Shown here one piece after another: positions 24,132 to 34,773 of a DNA stretch of 64,000 nucleotides; positions within the stretch are counted from its first letter, which is position 1; every line of letters starts with the position of its first letter. The DNA is taken from positions 28,033,501-28,097,500 of the forward strand of contig JARKIP010000005.1 in NCBI GenBank assembly GCA_029990175.1, read 5' to 3'. The notes under the pieces are model-generated. The model worked only from the letters and a program-made list of their open reading frames with translations. It was not told the origin of the DNA and ran no database searches. Made by a program: the position numbers and the translations under genes. The stretch comes from Petunia secreta (lineage: Eukaryota; Streptophyta; Magnoliopsida; Solanales; Solanaceae).

Positions 24132-25073
24132 TTACTTTATTTGCAATCCAAGGAAGAAATTTAGTTCTCCCATCATGCTCATTTCAAATTCGCTTCCCAT
24201 CAGATCAGCAAAGCCTTTGCATAGCCCCTCATCAGTGGCTCCAAAAATAATATCATCGACATACACTTGAACCACCAATAGGTCCTTTCCTTTCTTTTTG
24301 AGAAACGGTGTGTTGTCAATCTTTCCTCTTGAGAACCCATTCTTCAGTAGAAATCCTGAGAGTCTTTCATAGCAGGCTCTAGGGGCTTGCTTCAATCCAT
24401 AAAGAGCCTTGTCCAGTTTGTAAACATGATCAGGGAATTCATTATTCACAAAACCTGGTGGCTGTATAACATAGACTTCTTCATTCAGGTATCCGCTCAA
24501 AAAGGCACTCTTCACATCCATCTGATATAGTGTAAACTCCATGTATGTAGCAAAAGCAATTAGCATTCTGATAGCCTCCATCCTTGCCACAGGTGCAAAG
24601 GTTTCATCATAGTCAATTCCTTCTTCCTGACTATAGCCTTGAACTACTAATCTTGCTTTGTTTCTCGTCACTATACCATGCTCATCTAGTTTGTTCCTGA
24701 ACACCCATTTTGTTCCAATTATTGATCTGTCCTTCGGCTTAGGAACTAGATGCCACACTTTGCCTCTTTCGAATTGATGCAATTCCTCCTGCATGGCTAG
24801 AATCCAATCTGGGTCTTCTAGAGCTTCTTTTACGTTCTTTGGTTCCAGAGATGAGAGGAATGCAAAGAAAGCACAGAAATTCTTTAAGGCTGACCTGGTC
24901 ATGATTCCTGTATCCAGTTCTGATAAGACATTTTCCAAAGGATGAGATCTTTGGTGTTTCCATGGCCTGAGTTTGATATGACTGGAAGAACTTGCATTAT
25001 CATTCTGGTGAGTTTCTTCTTGACTTGCTGGATCGTCAGCTTCATCAGCAGTTCCCCCTGTTAGATTGACTCC
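24132..25073 (-). pseudogene. Copia pol: reverse transcriptase
   Basis: This is the RVT_2-type reverse transcriptase. The frame is the same as that of the integrase part and is separated from it only by a TAA at 25076-25074. Visible motifs are [51 protein letters not shown], the aspartate-containing [13 protein letters not shown], and the catalytic YVDDIIFG near residue 228 of the 24938-24132 frame, followed by FFLGLQI. Within this piece the domain is complete and undamaged; the damage flanks it. The open frame's apparent start at 24938 is a TTG inside the polyprotein, not a real start. Confidence 0.88.
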
Positions 25074-26492
25074 TTATTCCAATGTACTTGGATCTTCTCC
25101 TGATGTCTCCTTGTCTTCAGAGTCTTCCAGTTCATTCACACCTTCTTCCCTACTAAGGCCAATTTCATGATCATCTGTCCCACGTTCCTCCAGTGCCCTG
25201 TCTGATACATCAAAGACAACATGCATACTTTCTTCCACTGTCTGTGTCCTTTTATTGAACACTTTATATGCCTTGCTTTGGGTCGAATAACCAAGAAATA
25301 TTGCCTCGTCACTCCTAGCATCAAACTTTCCCAAGGGTTCCTTTCCATTATTGTGAACTAAGCATTTACACCCACAAGGTCTTAGGTGAGCAATATTTGG
25401 CTTTCTACCCCTGAGTAGCTCATATGGGGTCTTGTCAAGAATTGCTCTGATTGAACATCTATTCTGCAAGTAGCATGCAGTATTTATAGCCTCAGCCCAA
25501 AAAAATTTTGCAAGACCACTTGACAACAGCATAGTCCTGGCCATATCCTCCAGAGATCTGTTCTTCCTCTCAACCACTCCATTTTGTTGGGGAGTTCTTG
25601 GAGCGGAGAAGTTATGATCTATGCTGTTCCTTGCACAATACTTAGAGAATTTTGAGTTTTCAAACTCAGTTCCATGATCAGATCTGATGCTGACGAGTTC
25701 AAGACTTAGCCTCTTCTGAACTACACCAGCCCAGTCTTTAAAGCTGTCAAAGGCTTCATCTTTAGTTGCCAAGAACAAAGTCCATGTGTATCTAGAGTAG
25801 TCATCAACAATCACGAACACGAATCTCTTTCCTCCTCTACTCCTGACTCTCATAGGTCCACACAGATCCATATGTAATAGTTCCAGTGGTTTTGATGTAC
25901 TTACCACCTTCTTGGACTTAAAGGATGATCTCACATGCTTTCCCTTTACACACGCATCACACATCTTAATGTTTTCAAATCTCTTACTTGGCAGTCCACG
26001 AACCAGCTCCTTTGATACAAGCTTATTCAGTTGTGAGAGACTTGCATGGCCCATTATTTTGTGCAACAGCTGAGAGTCACTTTCTTGAACATTCAAACAA
26101 GTTAGATTGTTTTCAGGTAATGACTTCAACGATGCTTTATATACATTGTTCACCCTCTTTCCTTCCATTACAATTTCTCCACTCTGTAGGTTCTTCACAA
26201 TGCATCCTACAGATGAGAACTTCACTTCGTTTCCTCTGTCACATAGTTGGGAGATGCTCAGCAGATTGTGTCTAACGCCATCAACACAATAAACATTCTC
26301 AATGGCATGATCTACAGTTCTCCCAATCTGTCCAATTCCTACTATTTGGCCACTTTTTCCTCCTCCGAAGGCCACACTGCCTCCTTGAAATGCTGCGAGT
26401 GAGAGAAAGTTTCTTCTATCTCCTGTCATGTGCCTCGAACAACCACTGTCAAGAATCCAGCTTGGGTTGTTCTCTCTCACTCCAGCCTGCAA
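25074..26492 (-). pseudogene. Copia pol: protease and integrase
   Basis: One 472-residue open frame. The protease active site WILDSGCSRHMTG is at about residues 12-24. GAG-pre-integrase follows, with HKIMGH and CDACVKGKH forming the zinc-binding HHCC module. The integrase core has LLHMDLCGP (first Asp), SIRSDHGTEF (second Asp) and GVVERKNRSLEDMAR (Glu), then the copia GYSTQSKAYKVFN segment. The order protease-integrase-RT defines Ty1/copia. It ends at a TAA (25076-25074) that interrupts the polyprotein; the RT continues in the same frame. Gag is in the same frame upstream, separated by a TAA at 26501-26499, so either readthrough once operated there or this is another nonsense mutation. Confidence 0.9.
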
Positions 26493-26498
26493 AACAGA

Positions 26499-27724
26499 TT
26501 AGAGGTTAGCCTTAGGAACCCAGACAAGCTTGGGTCCCTTCTTACGAGAAAATGGGTAAATCAAGTCCTGTCTAGCCCATTTAGGTAAAATACTTCTTTT
26601 GTTCTTGGCCTTTGCCTTGCTGACATGTATGCACTTTTGTTTGATATGACCTGTTTCACCACAAAAAGTGCATAACATGTTGCACGGTAATCCCACGTAC
26701 TTGCTTTTAGGGTTATATGGAGGCAGTGGTTTCTTAAATCCTAATCCTTGTTTTCCTCTGTTTTGATTTTCAAAAACCCAGTTCATTGCCTCTGATGATT
26801 TATTCCACTTAGTTAATTTTGTAAGCTCAAATTTTGATTTTTCAACCTTTTGACTTAAGACCTTGTTCTTCTCAGTTTCCTGATACAGAATTTCATTTGC
26901 TCTTTTCAATTCATTTTCCAAAAAGATTTGAACTTCACTTATTACTTGCTTACCATTTGCTCTTTCTTTTAACTGATTGCATTCCAGTTCTAGCTCAGTG
27001 ATTTTAGAATTTGACACTAGAGTCTGTCCTTTCAAAGTGGCATTGACTTCTTCAAGTTCAATGTTCTGTTCTAGGAGACTCTTGTGCTTAGTTCTAAGAC
27101 TACTTAGTTCTTCATCTAGTTTATCCTTTTCAAGCTTCTCCTTTTCATAACCCTCAATCAAGGTAGCAGTGATTAAAATTAGATTTTCAGAAGAGTATGT
27201 GTGCAAAGTTTCTTTTAGTTCAGATAGACATACCTCTGCTGAGTGAGCATCTTCAGTTCCATCCGTTGCCATAAGAGCTGAGTCCTTCTTTCGAACATCA
27301 TCTGAGTACACCTCCTTCAGCCTTTCCCAGACTTCCTTGGCCGACTTACATTCAGAAATTTTAGCAAGTACATCATAGGTAAGTCCTCTTTTCAGGTACC
27401 ATTCAGCTTTGGAGTTTGCCTGTAACCAGTCTAGGTCTTGAGGATCCAGTTATTCCACCTTCTTTGGCACTAGGACACCATTTGCAGCTCTATTTACAGG
27501 GACATGAGGTCCTCTCTTCACAATTAGCCATAGACTATAGTCTGCAGCTTGCAAGAAGGTCTTCATCTGTTTCTTCCAATTCCTGTAGTAAGTTCCATTG
27601 AACACAGGAGGTTTAGACGGATCTCTTCCTCCTCCCAACTCTCGAAGGTCTTCTTCATCGGAACTATTGTCTGACATACCCATTAGTGCCAGCGGCGAAT
27701 CATCTCCAGAATCCTTTTCATGGC
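26499..27724 (-). pseudogene. Sirevirus gag, second module with coiled coil and second zinc knuckle
   Basis: This begins, out of frame with the first gag module, with a Ser/Asp/Glu-rich acidic linker. It then contains an unexpected second gag N-terminal-type segment (PPVFNGTYYRNWKKQM, LWLIVKRGP). A TAA interrupts it at 27452-27450, after which a gag-like helical stretch (ANSKAEWYLKRGL, SAKEVWERLKEVY) continues in frame. From about 27250 the sequence becomes the long coiled coil expected of Sirevirus gag (about 27230-26820), followed by a CCHC knuckle CTFCGETGHIKQKC and a basic C-terminus ending at 26501-26499. The double set of N-terminal gag features inside one gag suggests a chimera made by template switching or recombination. 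Confidence 0.75.
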
Positions 27725-28816
27725 CGGATTCACTGTCAGTTGGTCCCATGTAGCATAGAATGCCTCCTTCTTCTTTCTTCTTTCTGCTCTGAAGTTTGGA
27801 GGTCGTCTCGACTTCTTTTTATCTTTATTAGTTTCCTTTGGTGTCTCCTTCTCCTTTTCCTTGGATGCTCTATTTTTCATCCATTCTATTTCCCACAGAG
27901 GACAATCTACTACAGCATGATCCTTTTTGAAGCATTTGAAGCACCCTGAGTAGTCAGGACTGTCAACTATGTTCTTCCTGCAAGAACCCTCCTTTCCACC
28001 TCTCTTGAATCCTTTGAACCTTCCCAGATTTAGCTTCTGTCTTAAGGCACTCACCATTGCCGCTTCAACTGATTGAAGATCAACATAATCATCAGTTTCT
28101 TCAGTTGCTTCAAGGGCAAGGGTCTTGTCCTTCTTTACAGATGGTTTAGCCTTTGAGTCCTTCATCATCTCATGAGATTTCAAACTTCTAACTAGTTCTT
28201 CAAGTTTGATGGATCTCTGAGGTTTGGATTCAATGATGGCAGTCATCTTTGGTTCCCATGCTTCAGGCAGCACATTCAGGACTTTATCGACCATCTCTAT
28301 TTCAGGCAATTCCATATCCACAGATCTCATTTCATTCGTGATGATAGTCAACCTTGTCATCATGTCCTGAATCGATTCTTTCTCACCCATGGTGAAAAGT
28401 TCAAATTGCCTTTTCAGCATTCTTCATTTGGAATCCTTCACTTCTGTGGTTCCTTCATGCGCAACCTGCAAAGCATCCCATATTTTCTTGGCCGTCTTAT
28501 AAGATGATACACGATTGAACTCTTCAGGACCAAGACCACAAATAACCAATCTTTTGGCTTTGTGATTCTTTTCAATCATCTTATAGTCCGTCTCATTAAA
28601 CTCTTCTTTCGGTTTAGGTTCTGGCCTAGCAGTAGCTCCTTCACCTACTACTTTGGTGGGGATCAGATTTTCTTCAGAGACTATCAGCCAGAGTTGATAG
28701 TCTTCAGCACATATGTAGTTCTCCATCCTGTTTTTCCACCAAGCATAGTATTGCCCGTTGAACTGTGGGGGCCTTTGAACTGACTGACCTTCAGTGATGG
28801 TAGGTGGTGCACTCAT
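27683..28816 (-). pseudogene. Sirevirus gag, first module
   Basis: The ATG at 28816-28814 lies 55 nt after the LTR end, next to the primer-binding site. The protein begins with a DUF4219/UBN2-type gag segment (PPQFNGQYYAWWKNRM, EDYQLWLIV, AKRLVICGLGPEEFNRV, AKKIWDALQVAHEG). It is interrupted by a TGA at 28426-28424 and continues in the same frame with MLKRQFELF, GEKESIQDMMTR, LPEAWEPK and the CCHC zinc knuckle CFKCFKKDHAVVDC at about 27955-27910. A basic Lys-rich region follows. A frameshift in the GGG run at about 27722-27726 separates it from the acidic linker of the second module. Gag would form the particle that houses reverse transcription. Confidence 0.88.
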
Positions 28817-28857
28817 TTTGATCCTTCTTAAGGTGTTAACCTCTTACAAGAAGACCC

Positions 28858-28871
28858 GCTCTGATACTACT
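28858..28871 (-). promoter_or_regulatory. Primer-binding site (initiator-tRNA-Met type) of the Sirevirus
   Basis: On the minus strand AGTAGTATCAGAGC follows the LTR terminus (CGTAACA) at once. It differs at one position from the usual plant copia site TGGTATCAGAGC, which pairs with the 3' end of initiator methionine tRNA. It identifies 28872-29768 as the 5' LTR. Confidence 0.8.
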
Positions 28872-29768
28872 TGTTACGTTCTATGCACCTCCTTAAGACA
28901 CTAGAAGGGGGGGTTGAATAGTGTCATCCGATTTTCGTCACAAGAACCTTGTTCTCCTAGCGTAGAACCTAGTTCTCAGATTATCTCTTCTACTGCCTGG
29001 AACACTATAACATAAAACACCACACACACAAGAACACAAGGATTTTACGTGGAAAACTCCTTGCTCAAGGGAGAAAAACCACGACCCACACTCTGGGATT
29101 TTAGAACTGAATCTACTAACACAAGAGCAACGTTTCTGATTACAAACTCTATAACCAAGGGGCTACACTCTAGACCCTAATCACTACTCAAAGCTAAACT
29201 CTAGCTTTTCAGTAATTACACAAGAGTTCACCTAATACATATGCTTCTGAAAAACCCAATAGGTAAAACTATGAAAGCTCGAATTAAAGACAGCCTGCTA
29301 TTTGACAAACCTAGACAAAGTATCTAGACTCAATGCCCTGCATGCACTCAAGTTGTCTTTTCCAGTTTTCACGTTGAAAGATGCTAGATTGCCTTTCAGT
29401 GCTCTCAACTCTCCGTTTGTGAATAACTGCTTTTCGGCTGCCTCTACTACTTGCATATATATGGGTCTTGAAACCCTAGTTGAGTTCTACAAGGAATCCT
29501 TTTAATTATGGCAAGTCAGGATTCCCAGTAACACCTTTCCTTGTTGAAGTCCAACTCCTTTTCATACTTCGAAGACACAGCCTGGACACAGCCTCTTTTA
29601 GTCTGACTAGGATGCATATTCAATCACGCGCCACTACTCCTAGTTCCGCAGGGATTTGCAACCCGTAATCCTTTTCGATCACACGTGCCCTTCATTAGAA
29701 GGACTAGGTCCTCAGTGGGGACCTCTGAGTCCTTCTCATTTGTCATACTTCAAAACCAGCTCTCAACA
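28872..29768 (-). repeat. Sirevirus LTR, 5' LTR
   Basis: This is 897 bp, TGTTACGTTC to CTCTCAACA on the plus strand, followed by target duplication AACCC at 29769-29773. Transcription of the element would start in this LTR on the minus strand. Confidence 0.9.
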
Positions 29769-30191
29769 AACCCAGTTTGGGAAATCTAAAAAAACTTCTT
29801 GCATTTGAATAATTGTTTCCCAATTTGAAGTTTGTGGGTTTTCCAATTCCAATATTATGATGAAATTAAGGTCATGATTGTTTGTTTATGGTGGTTTTGA
29901 TATTGTGGCTGTAGAGAAGGGTGAACGAGGGCTATGGAATAATGGAGGTGGAGGAATGGGGCCCACATGAAGTATTTTAGCTGAAAAAAGAAAAAGAAAA
30001 TGTATTACTAAGTCCTCACTCGCTCAAATGGAACTGAAATACACATGTTTTGCCAAGTCAGCTTGAGGTGCTTAAAAGTTTCACTTATACGTTAAATGAA
30101 GTGCTTGAAAAAACATATGGAAAGTTGGAGTGTCTATCTGAAAACTGGCACTAACTTTAAGGGGCTGTTTATGTATTTTGCTTTGTATATA

Positions 30192-30424
30192 TGTATATTT
30201 GTAAGGATATGCTGAATTTTATGCTACTAGCAAATTTAGCCCTTTAAGGGTAAATAAATAAGAACAGAAATGTTGCACGCGGTAGGCTTAATTTAGGCTA
30301 TGTCTTACAATTTTGGCCTCGTTTCTTCCAAATTAAACAATTAGCTTTTGATTTTTAAAATTAGTTTTGTTTAAAATAATTAGAGATTAATTCAAACTTT
30401 TCGAGACCAAATTGGGTGTCAACA
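30192..30424 (-). mobile_element. Ogre-like element 2, left (3') LTR, second segment
   Basis: The LTR resumes after the 9-bp duplication and matches about 39570-39802. It ends GGGTGTCAACA at 30424, directly followed by the polypurine tract on the minus strand (complement GCTGCCCCTCTTTACCCG). Confidence 0.85.
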
Positions 30425-32940
30425 GCTGCCCCTCTTTACCCGAAAAGAATGAAAGAGTTTTCAGGGTAAAAAAGTTGACATAAAGCTAATTTTGTCACGA
30501 TAAAGCCAAAGACTTTTGATTCCATGGACTAAAAGCTGAGGCTTATAGGCATGGCCGAACTCCGGTTTTCGAGTTGCCTACATATCTCGAGCTAACAGAG
30601 AATCAGGACATATGTAGTTCAATGACGCTTATATACGAAAACTCGCACGATTAACAGAAAAGGACGCACGAATAGAAAAGAATTAAAACTGATGTCCTAT
30701 TATGAAGCAAAGATTAGGATAGGACTTGCTTGTTCGAGTGCGATTCTTCAAATCTTCGTTGACGAGTCTAGCTAATACCAACAATTGCCCCTGTTCACAG
30801 CTAAGAAAGAGTTCCACGTTATGCTCTAAATACTATTGCGGTGCTGCTAAAATCCTGTAATAAACTTGACAAACGGTAAGCGAGTAACTGCAAATCAAGG
30901 CTTGATTAATGGAGTAATAAACAAATAATGACAAAAAAAACTTGTAGATGGTGCTTGCAATATCAATGATAAGCTTGTCTCCAATCAACTGATGAAGAAA
31001 TCCGGCTTTGTGAGGCAAGATGACTTCGCGGTCGTTGGTAGACCAAAATAAGAACACGTCCGAAGTAATCTCATTATCCTGCAAGTCTTAACGAACTTAT
31101 TAGTAACATAAGGTCATTAAAATAGGTGTTAGCAAATGAAAACGCCTCAGGAGGCTACAAAATATACTTAAGAAAATGTAAAATATTTAAACACCTATCG
31201 AGGCCATAAAATTATGCCTTAGAGACATTCAAATAATGAACACCTTCGAGGTGACATAAATACGCCTTTGAAGTCACAAAATTATGCCTTAGAGGCATTC
31301 AAATAATTAACACCTTCGAGGTGACACAAATACGCCTCCAGGGCAACAAAATTTTGTCTTAGAGGTATTCAAATAATTAACACCTTTGAGGTGATATAAA
31401 TACGCCTCTGGGGCAAACAAAATTACGCCTTAGAGGCATTCAAATAATTAACAAGGTGACACAAATACGCATCCGGGGCAACAAAATTTCGCCTTAGAGG
31501 CATTCAAATAATTAACACCTTCGAGGTGACACAAATACGCCTCCGGGGCAACAAAATTTTGCTCTAGAGGCATTCAAATAATTAAAACCTTCGAGGTGAA
31601 ATAAATACACCTCCAGGGCAACATAATTTCGCCTTAGAGGCATTCAAATAATTAACACCTTCGAGGTGACACAAATACGTTACCGAAAGCGTAATACTTA
31701 TCTATCAAAACTCATCTATGGGGTCTTGGCTACAAACTAAAGTGAACCATAAAATAGAACTTTAGCAAGTGTTCTCATACTGCGAAAGAGAAATGAAACA
31801 GATATGCTTAACAATTTGAAAAAGTTATGGGAAATAGAAATGCCGCCTTTCGGAAAAGTGGGAAAGCGTCGAGCTTTATCCCAAATATCATTTCAATCCA
31901 AGCAACAAGAATCCTGAAAATTGGCTCGCTAAATGTTTATCTTCCATTGCGGGTCTAAATGTTCCTGCTCTCAAAGAAAAATTGTTAGTTTTGGGGAGGG
32001 AGGGGGAGCGTTTGATTCATGCTGACTCGAGCCTTCATTCTTCAACCGCTTCCTTCTTCTCTCTTTGTCAAGATTTGTGATCCGTCTGTGAGACTTGGCC
32101 AGTGAACTAATAGCACAATAAGTTTCAAATAGTTGAAACAAATACTTGCATAGTTGAAAAGGATTTTCATGTAACATTTATGTTAATTTAAAACACTTGT
32201 TGTATTTTAGATGGTGACATATCTTGAAACAAATTGAACATCCTTTATCTTGCAACTTTGCACCATTCAAAAACACTTTCAGAATTTTGTCCATTCATCT
32301 TCCATCGGGCAATACCACCTTTTGCAAAAATTTGCCCCAGTTATGATCTTTTAAATCTTCAACTCACTTTGCAAGATTTGCCCCTGTTTCTATCTTCCAT
32401 ATCTTCAAATCATCTTGCAAAATTGCACCAGTTGCTTGCCTTAGGGGAAACTGAAAATTTTAATATTATAGAGTCCAGCCCGAAGAGAGCACCTACGTAT
32501 CCCATTGTGGGAATCAGACCGGGCGTAGTTCTGCTTACATAAAGATTTTTGGGAAAATATGCCAATTTAAGTACGGAACCGCATTCGAATTAGAAAACCT
32601 ACAGATCTGTACAGATGCGTAGTTCGGAATTACATCATAAAAGATAAACAAGCCTAAAGTGTTACGATATTTTGACCGAATCCGATGGGGATTGCCTACT
32701 TATCATGTTGCCATTACAAGAATCAGGTCAGAAGTAATTCAAAATTACATAATAGAGGAAATGGGGGAATCCTACGCTAGTGTAACCGGGCTCTATGTGA
32801 GTTGCTTACGTATCCCAGCCCCGAGAATCAGGTTACGCGTTGTTCGCATTACAATCAAAATAAAATGAGAAAAACACTTGTTTGCACTGCTTGTAAGCCT
32901 ATCTTGATTGCACTTGGATTGATAACTTTTGGCCAGAATG
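30425..32940 (-). other. 3' untranslated region of Ogre-like element 2
   Basis: It runs from the polypurine tract (30425-30438) to the pol deletion scar. It contains the 70-bp array and several copies of a CCTACGTATC...GAATCAGG...GCGTAGTTC module (30571-30622, 32491-32530, 32681-32740, 32803-32855). Short open frames such as 30833-31084 and 32234-32542 show no recognisable protein. Confidence 0.7.
31140..31690 (-). repeat. 70-bp tandem repeat array
   Basis: AGAGGC or a close variant recurs at 31221, 31291, 31361, 31432, 31496, 31566 and 31636, giving a period of 70 bp with one shortened unit. Each unit contains the hairpin CACCTTCGAGGTG and ACGCCT(C/T)...GGGCAACAAAATT. It occupies the same 3'-UTR position as the 64-bp array of element 1 and the 81-bp array of element 3, but has an unrelated sequence. 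Confidence 0.9.
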
Positions 32941-32984
32941 TAAGAGTGGGCCTTCTTGCAAATGAGACAATTTTTCAACAACAG

Positions 32985-34773
32985 TCATGCTACTAAATCT
33001 CTGGGCATTGGTTCTCTCATCTGGATTAATCCATCTTCGATTAAATCTTGGATCTTGTGTTTAACAGCAACACATTCGTTAGTGTCGTGCTTGAAAAATT
33101 TCTGCATAGTAAGAATATTTTGTTCCATCAACCCATTGTGGGGGAGGGTTAAATGTACCATTTCCTGATAATGGTTCTATCATTCCCACATCTTTTAATC
33201 TTTCATACAATTGAGCATGTGGTTCACCTAAAGATGTGAATTTTCGACGCTGCTTCTTCTCATATTGGGATTCGATCCTGATGGTTTAGACTGGCGGGCC
33301 ACAGGTGGTAGATGTTGTTGAGGGTAATTTTGTGCTTGCGGTTGTGAATAAGGCTGATAAGCGGGTATTCTAGATTGATGGTAATCGGGTTGAGTATTAT
33401 AGACTGGATACGGCGCGGGTGGAATTTGAAGCTGACTTGACTAAGTTGGGTATAGTGTGCTTTGATAAATAGGTTGGTTTGGTGAGTTTCTGAATGTTGG
33501 CTTCTTGTTTGGCCTTTGAACGATATCAGCCATATCAATTCCAAATTCATCTTCCCTCTTTTTCTTCTCTAAATTGCCCATACCAGTCTGGATGGCTTGC
33601 GTAGTTGCCTTCATTGCAGCAAAACTTACAATTCGCCCTGCCTTAACCCCTTCTTCAATCATTTCTCCCATTGTAAGAAGTTAAGAATAGGGTTTACCCA
33701 TCATAGGGAGCAAATGCATGTAATAAGAATCATCTTGGGCCCGGATGAAGTACTTCACCATGTCTTTCTCAATCGTTGATGGTTGCACCCTTGCAGCCTG
33801 TTCTCGCCATCTTAGCGCATATTCCTTGAAGGTTTCTGTTGGTTTCATCTTCAGATTGGACAAGGTTATAAGGTCCGGAACCATCTCAACATTGTACTCA
33901 AACTGCTTTGTGAAATCATTGGCTATGTCATCAAACTCATGCCACTTGCTTATATCCTGTCTTGCAAACCATTCAGCAGCAATACCTTCTAGACTATGAC
34001 TGAAGAAGGCCATCAGAAGTTCCTCTTTACCTCCTGCAACCCTCATTCGGTTTAGATACTTGGTCAAATGAGCAAATGGGTCACTATGACCATCATACAT
34101 ATCAAATTTTTGCACTTTAAACCCGGGAGGAAGAGTAACATCAGGGTATAGATTAAGATTGTGGTAGGAGATGCTTTGACGTCCTCTAGACACTTGCAAA
34201 TCCTTGATTGATTGCTGCATGATTTTCATCGTTTGGATTTCTCCTCTTGCTCAACTGTCTTTCCCTGCTTTTCCACAGTTATGGGCACTTCACTTTGCGG
34301 CACATAGTTAGTGAAATCCATGTTCTTACTATTGGGGTCATGCTCATAGTATTGGGCTTCGGGATATCCTTGTCTTGGATCATTGGCATTTTGAGAGCAA
34401 CAACCACAACAATGGGTGCTTTGGATTGTGGAGGACGAGGATTATCTTTGGCAGGTAAATATTGATAGTGAGGCAAGTTGTTCTGGTTAATGAATGCATT
34501 TGAGATGTTGTTAACTGGTGCAAGCATATGAATGACACTGGAATTTAAAGGCGTGTTCGGATTGGCAGTTTCAACATTGGGATTCTGAGTTTATAGCACG
34601 GCTGGCGCGTTTCTGTGGCTCGACCCTTTCATTCTTTCTAGTTCAGCTTGCATACATTCAATCTGCTTAGCCATTCTAAAAATTTGTTCATCAGGAACAA
34701 CAACTGCTTGCTCATTAGATGATTCAGGGACACCAGTCTGATCATTAGTCAAATCAGTCATTCCTTGCTTCAC
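32985..34773 (-). pseudogene. Gypsy (Tat/Ogre-type) gag, broken
   Basis: The reading is on the minus strand. A start at 34773 opens a piece with a coiled-coil-like ERMKG helix (34773-34591) that soon stops. The best-preserved part (34229-33681) is the retrotrans_gag core: it contains FDMYDGHSDPFAHLTKYL, a HSLEGIAAEWFARQD segment, FTKQFEYN and FKEYALRWREQAARV. Then come 33671-33441, a Pro/Gln-rich stretch to about 33260, and finally a GEPHAQLYERLKDVG segment and a His/Cys segment ending in LIEDGLIQMREP at about 33105-32990. Frames change several times. Beyond 32985 only the last few dozen bases of an integrase-end-like sequence remain, so everything from protease to integrase has been deleted. 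Such a gag-bearing, pol-less copy would have depended on an autonomous relative. Confidence 0.8.

Larger units (their letters stand above)
14032..29768 (-). mobile_element. Sirevirus-type Ty1/copia retrotransposon
   Basis: Its borders are TGTTACG...CTCAACA LTRs with 5-bp target duplication AACCC at 14027-14031 and 29769-29773. The coding strand is minus: 5' LTR 28872-29768, methionine-type primer-binding site, gag, pol in copia order (protease, integrase, RT, RNase H), an env-like region, polypurine tract and 3' LTR at the left. The long gag with a coiled coil and the extra coding region after pol are Sirevirus traits. A 5.55-kb tandem duplication gives it a third LTR copy. Several stops and frameshifts show that it is inactive. 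Confidence 0.9.
13202..30182. mobile_element. Mutator-like (MULE-type) non-autonomous element, interrupted
   Basis: The left terminus GGCAAAATACATAAATAGCC (13202 on) is the inverted, imperfect copy of the right terminus ending at 30182; similarity extends over roughly 130 bp (CCTTAAAGTT, CACTCCAACTTTCC). The 9-bp direct duplication TTGTATATA flanks it at 13193-13201 and 30183-30191. The uninterrupted right LTR of the host has a single TTGTATATA at the matching place, proving the insertion. Without the Sirevirus and the tandem duplication it is about 1.24 kb. No transposase is visible. A short ATG frame at about 13542-13650 is the only coding-like piece and I cannot identify it. Confidence 0.85.

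Noticed and set aside
26499..26530. A gag-pol splice acceptor (CTAATCTGTTTTGCAG) in the Sirevirus
   Set aside because: It looks like a 3' splice site, but gag and pol share one frame separated only by a TAA and no convincing donor was identified, so nonsense mutation or readthrough is simpler.
31140..31690. CRISPR-like repeat-spacer structure (also considered for 57265-57940)
   Set aside because: Whole units repeat without unique spacers and the context is a plant retrotransposon; it is an ordinary tandem array.
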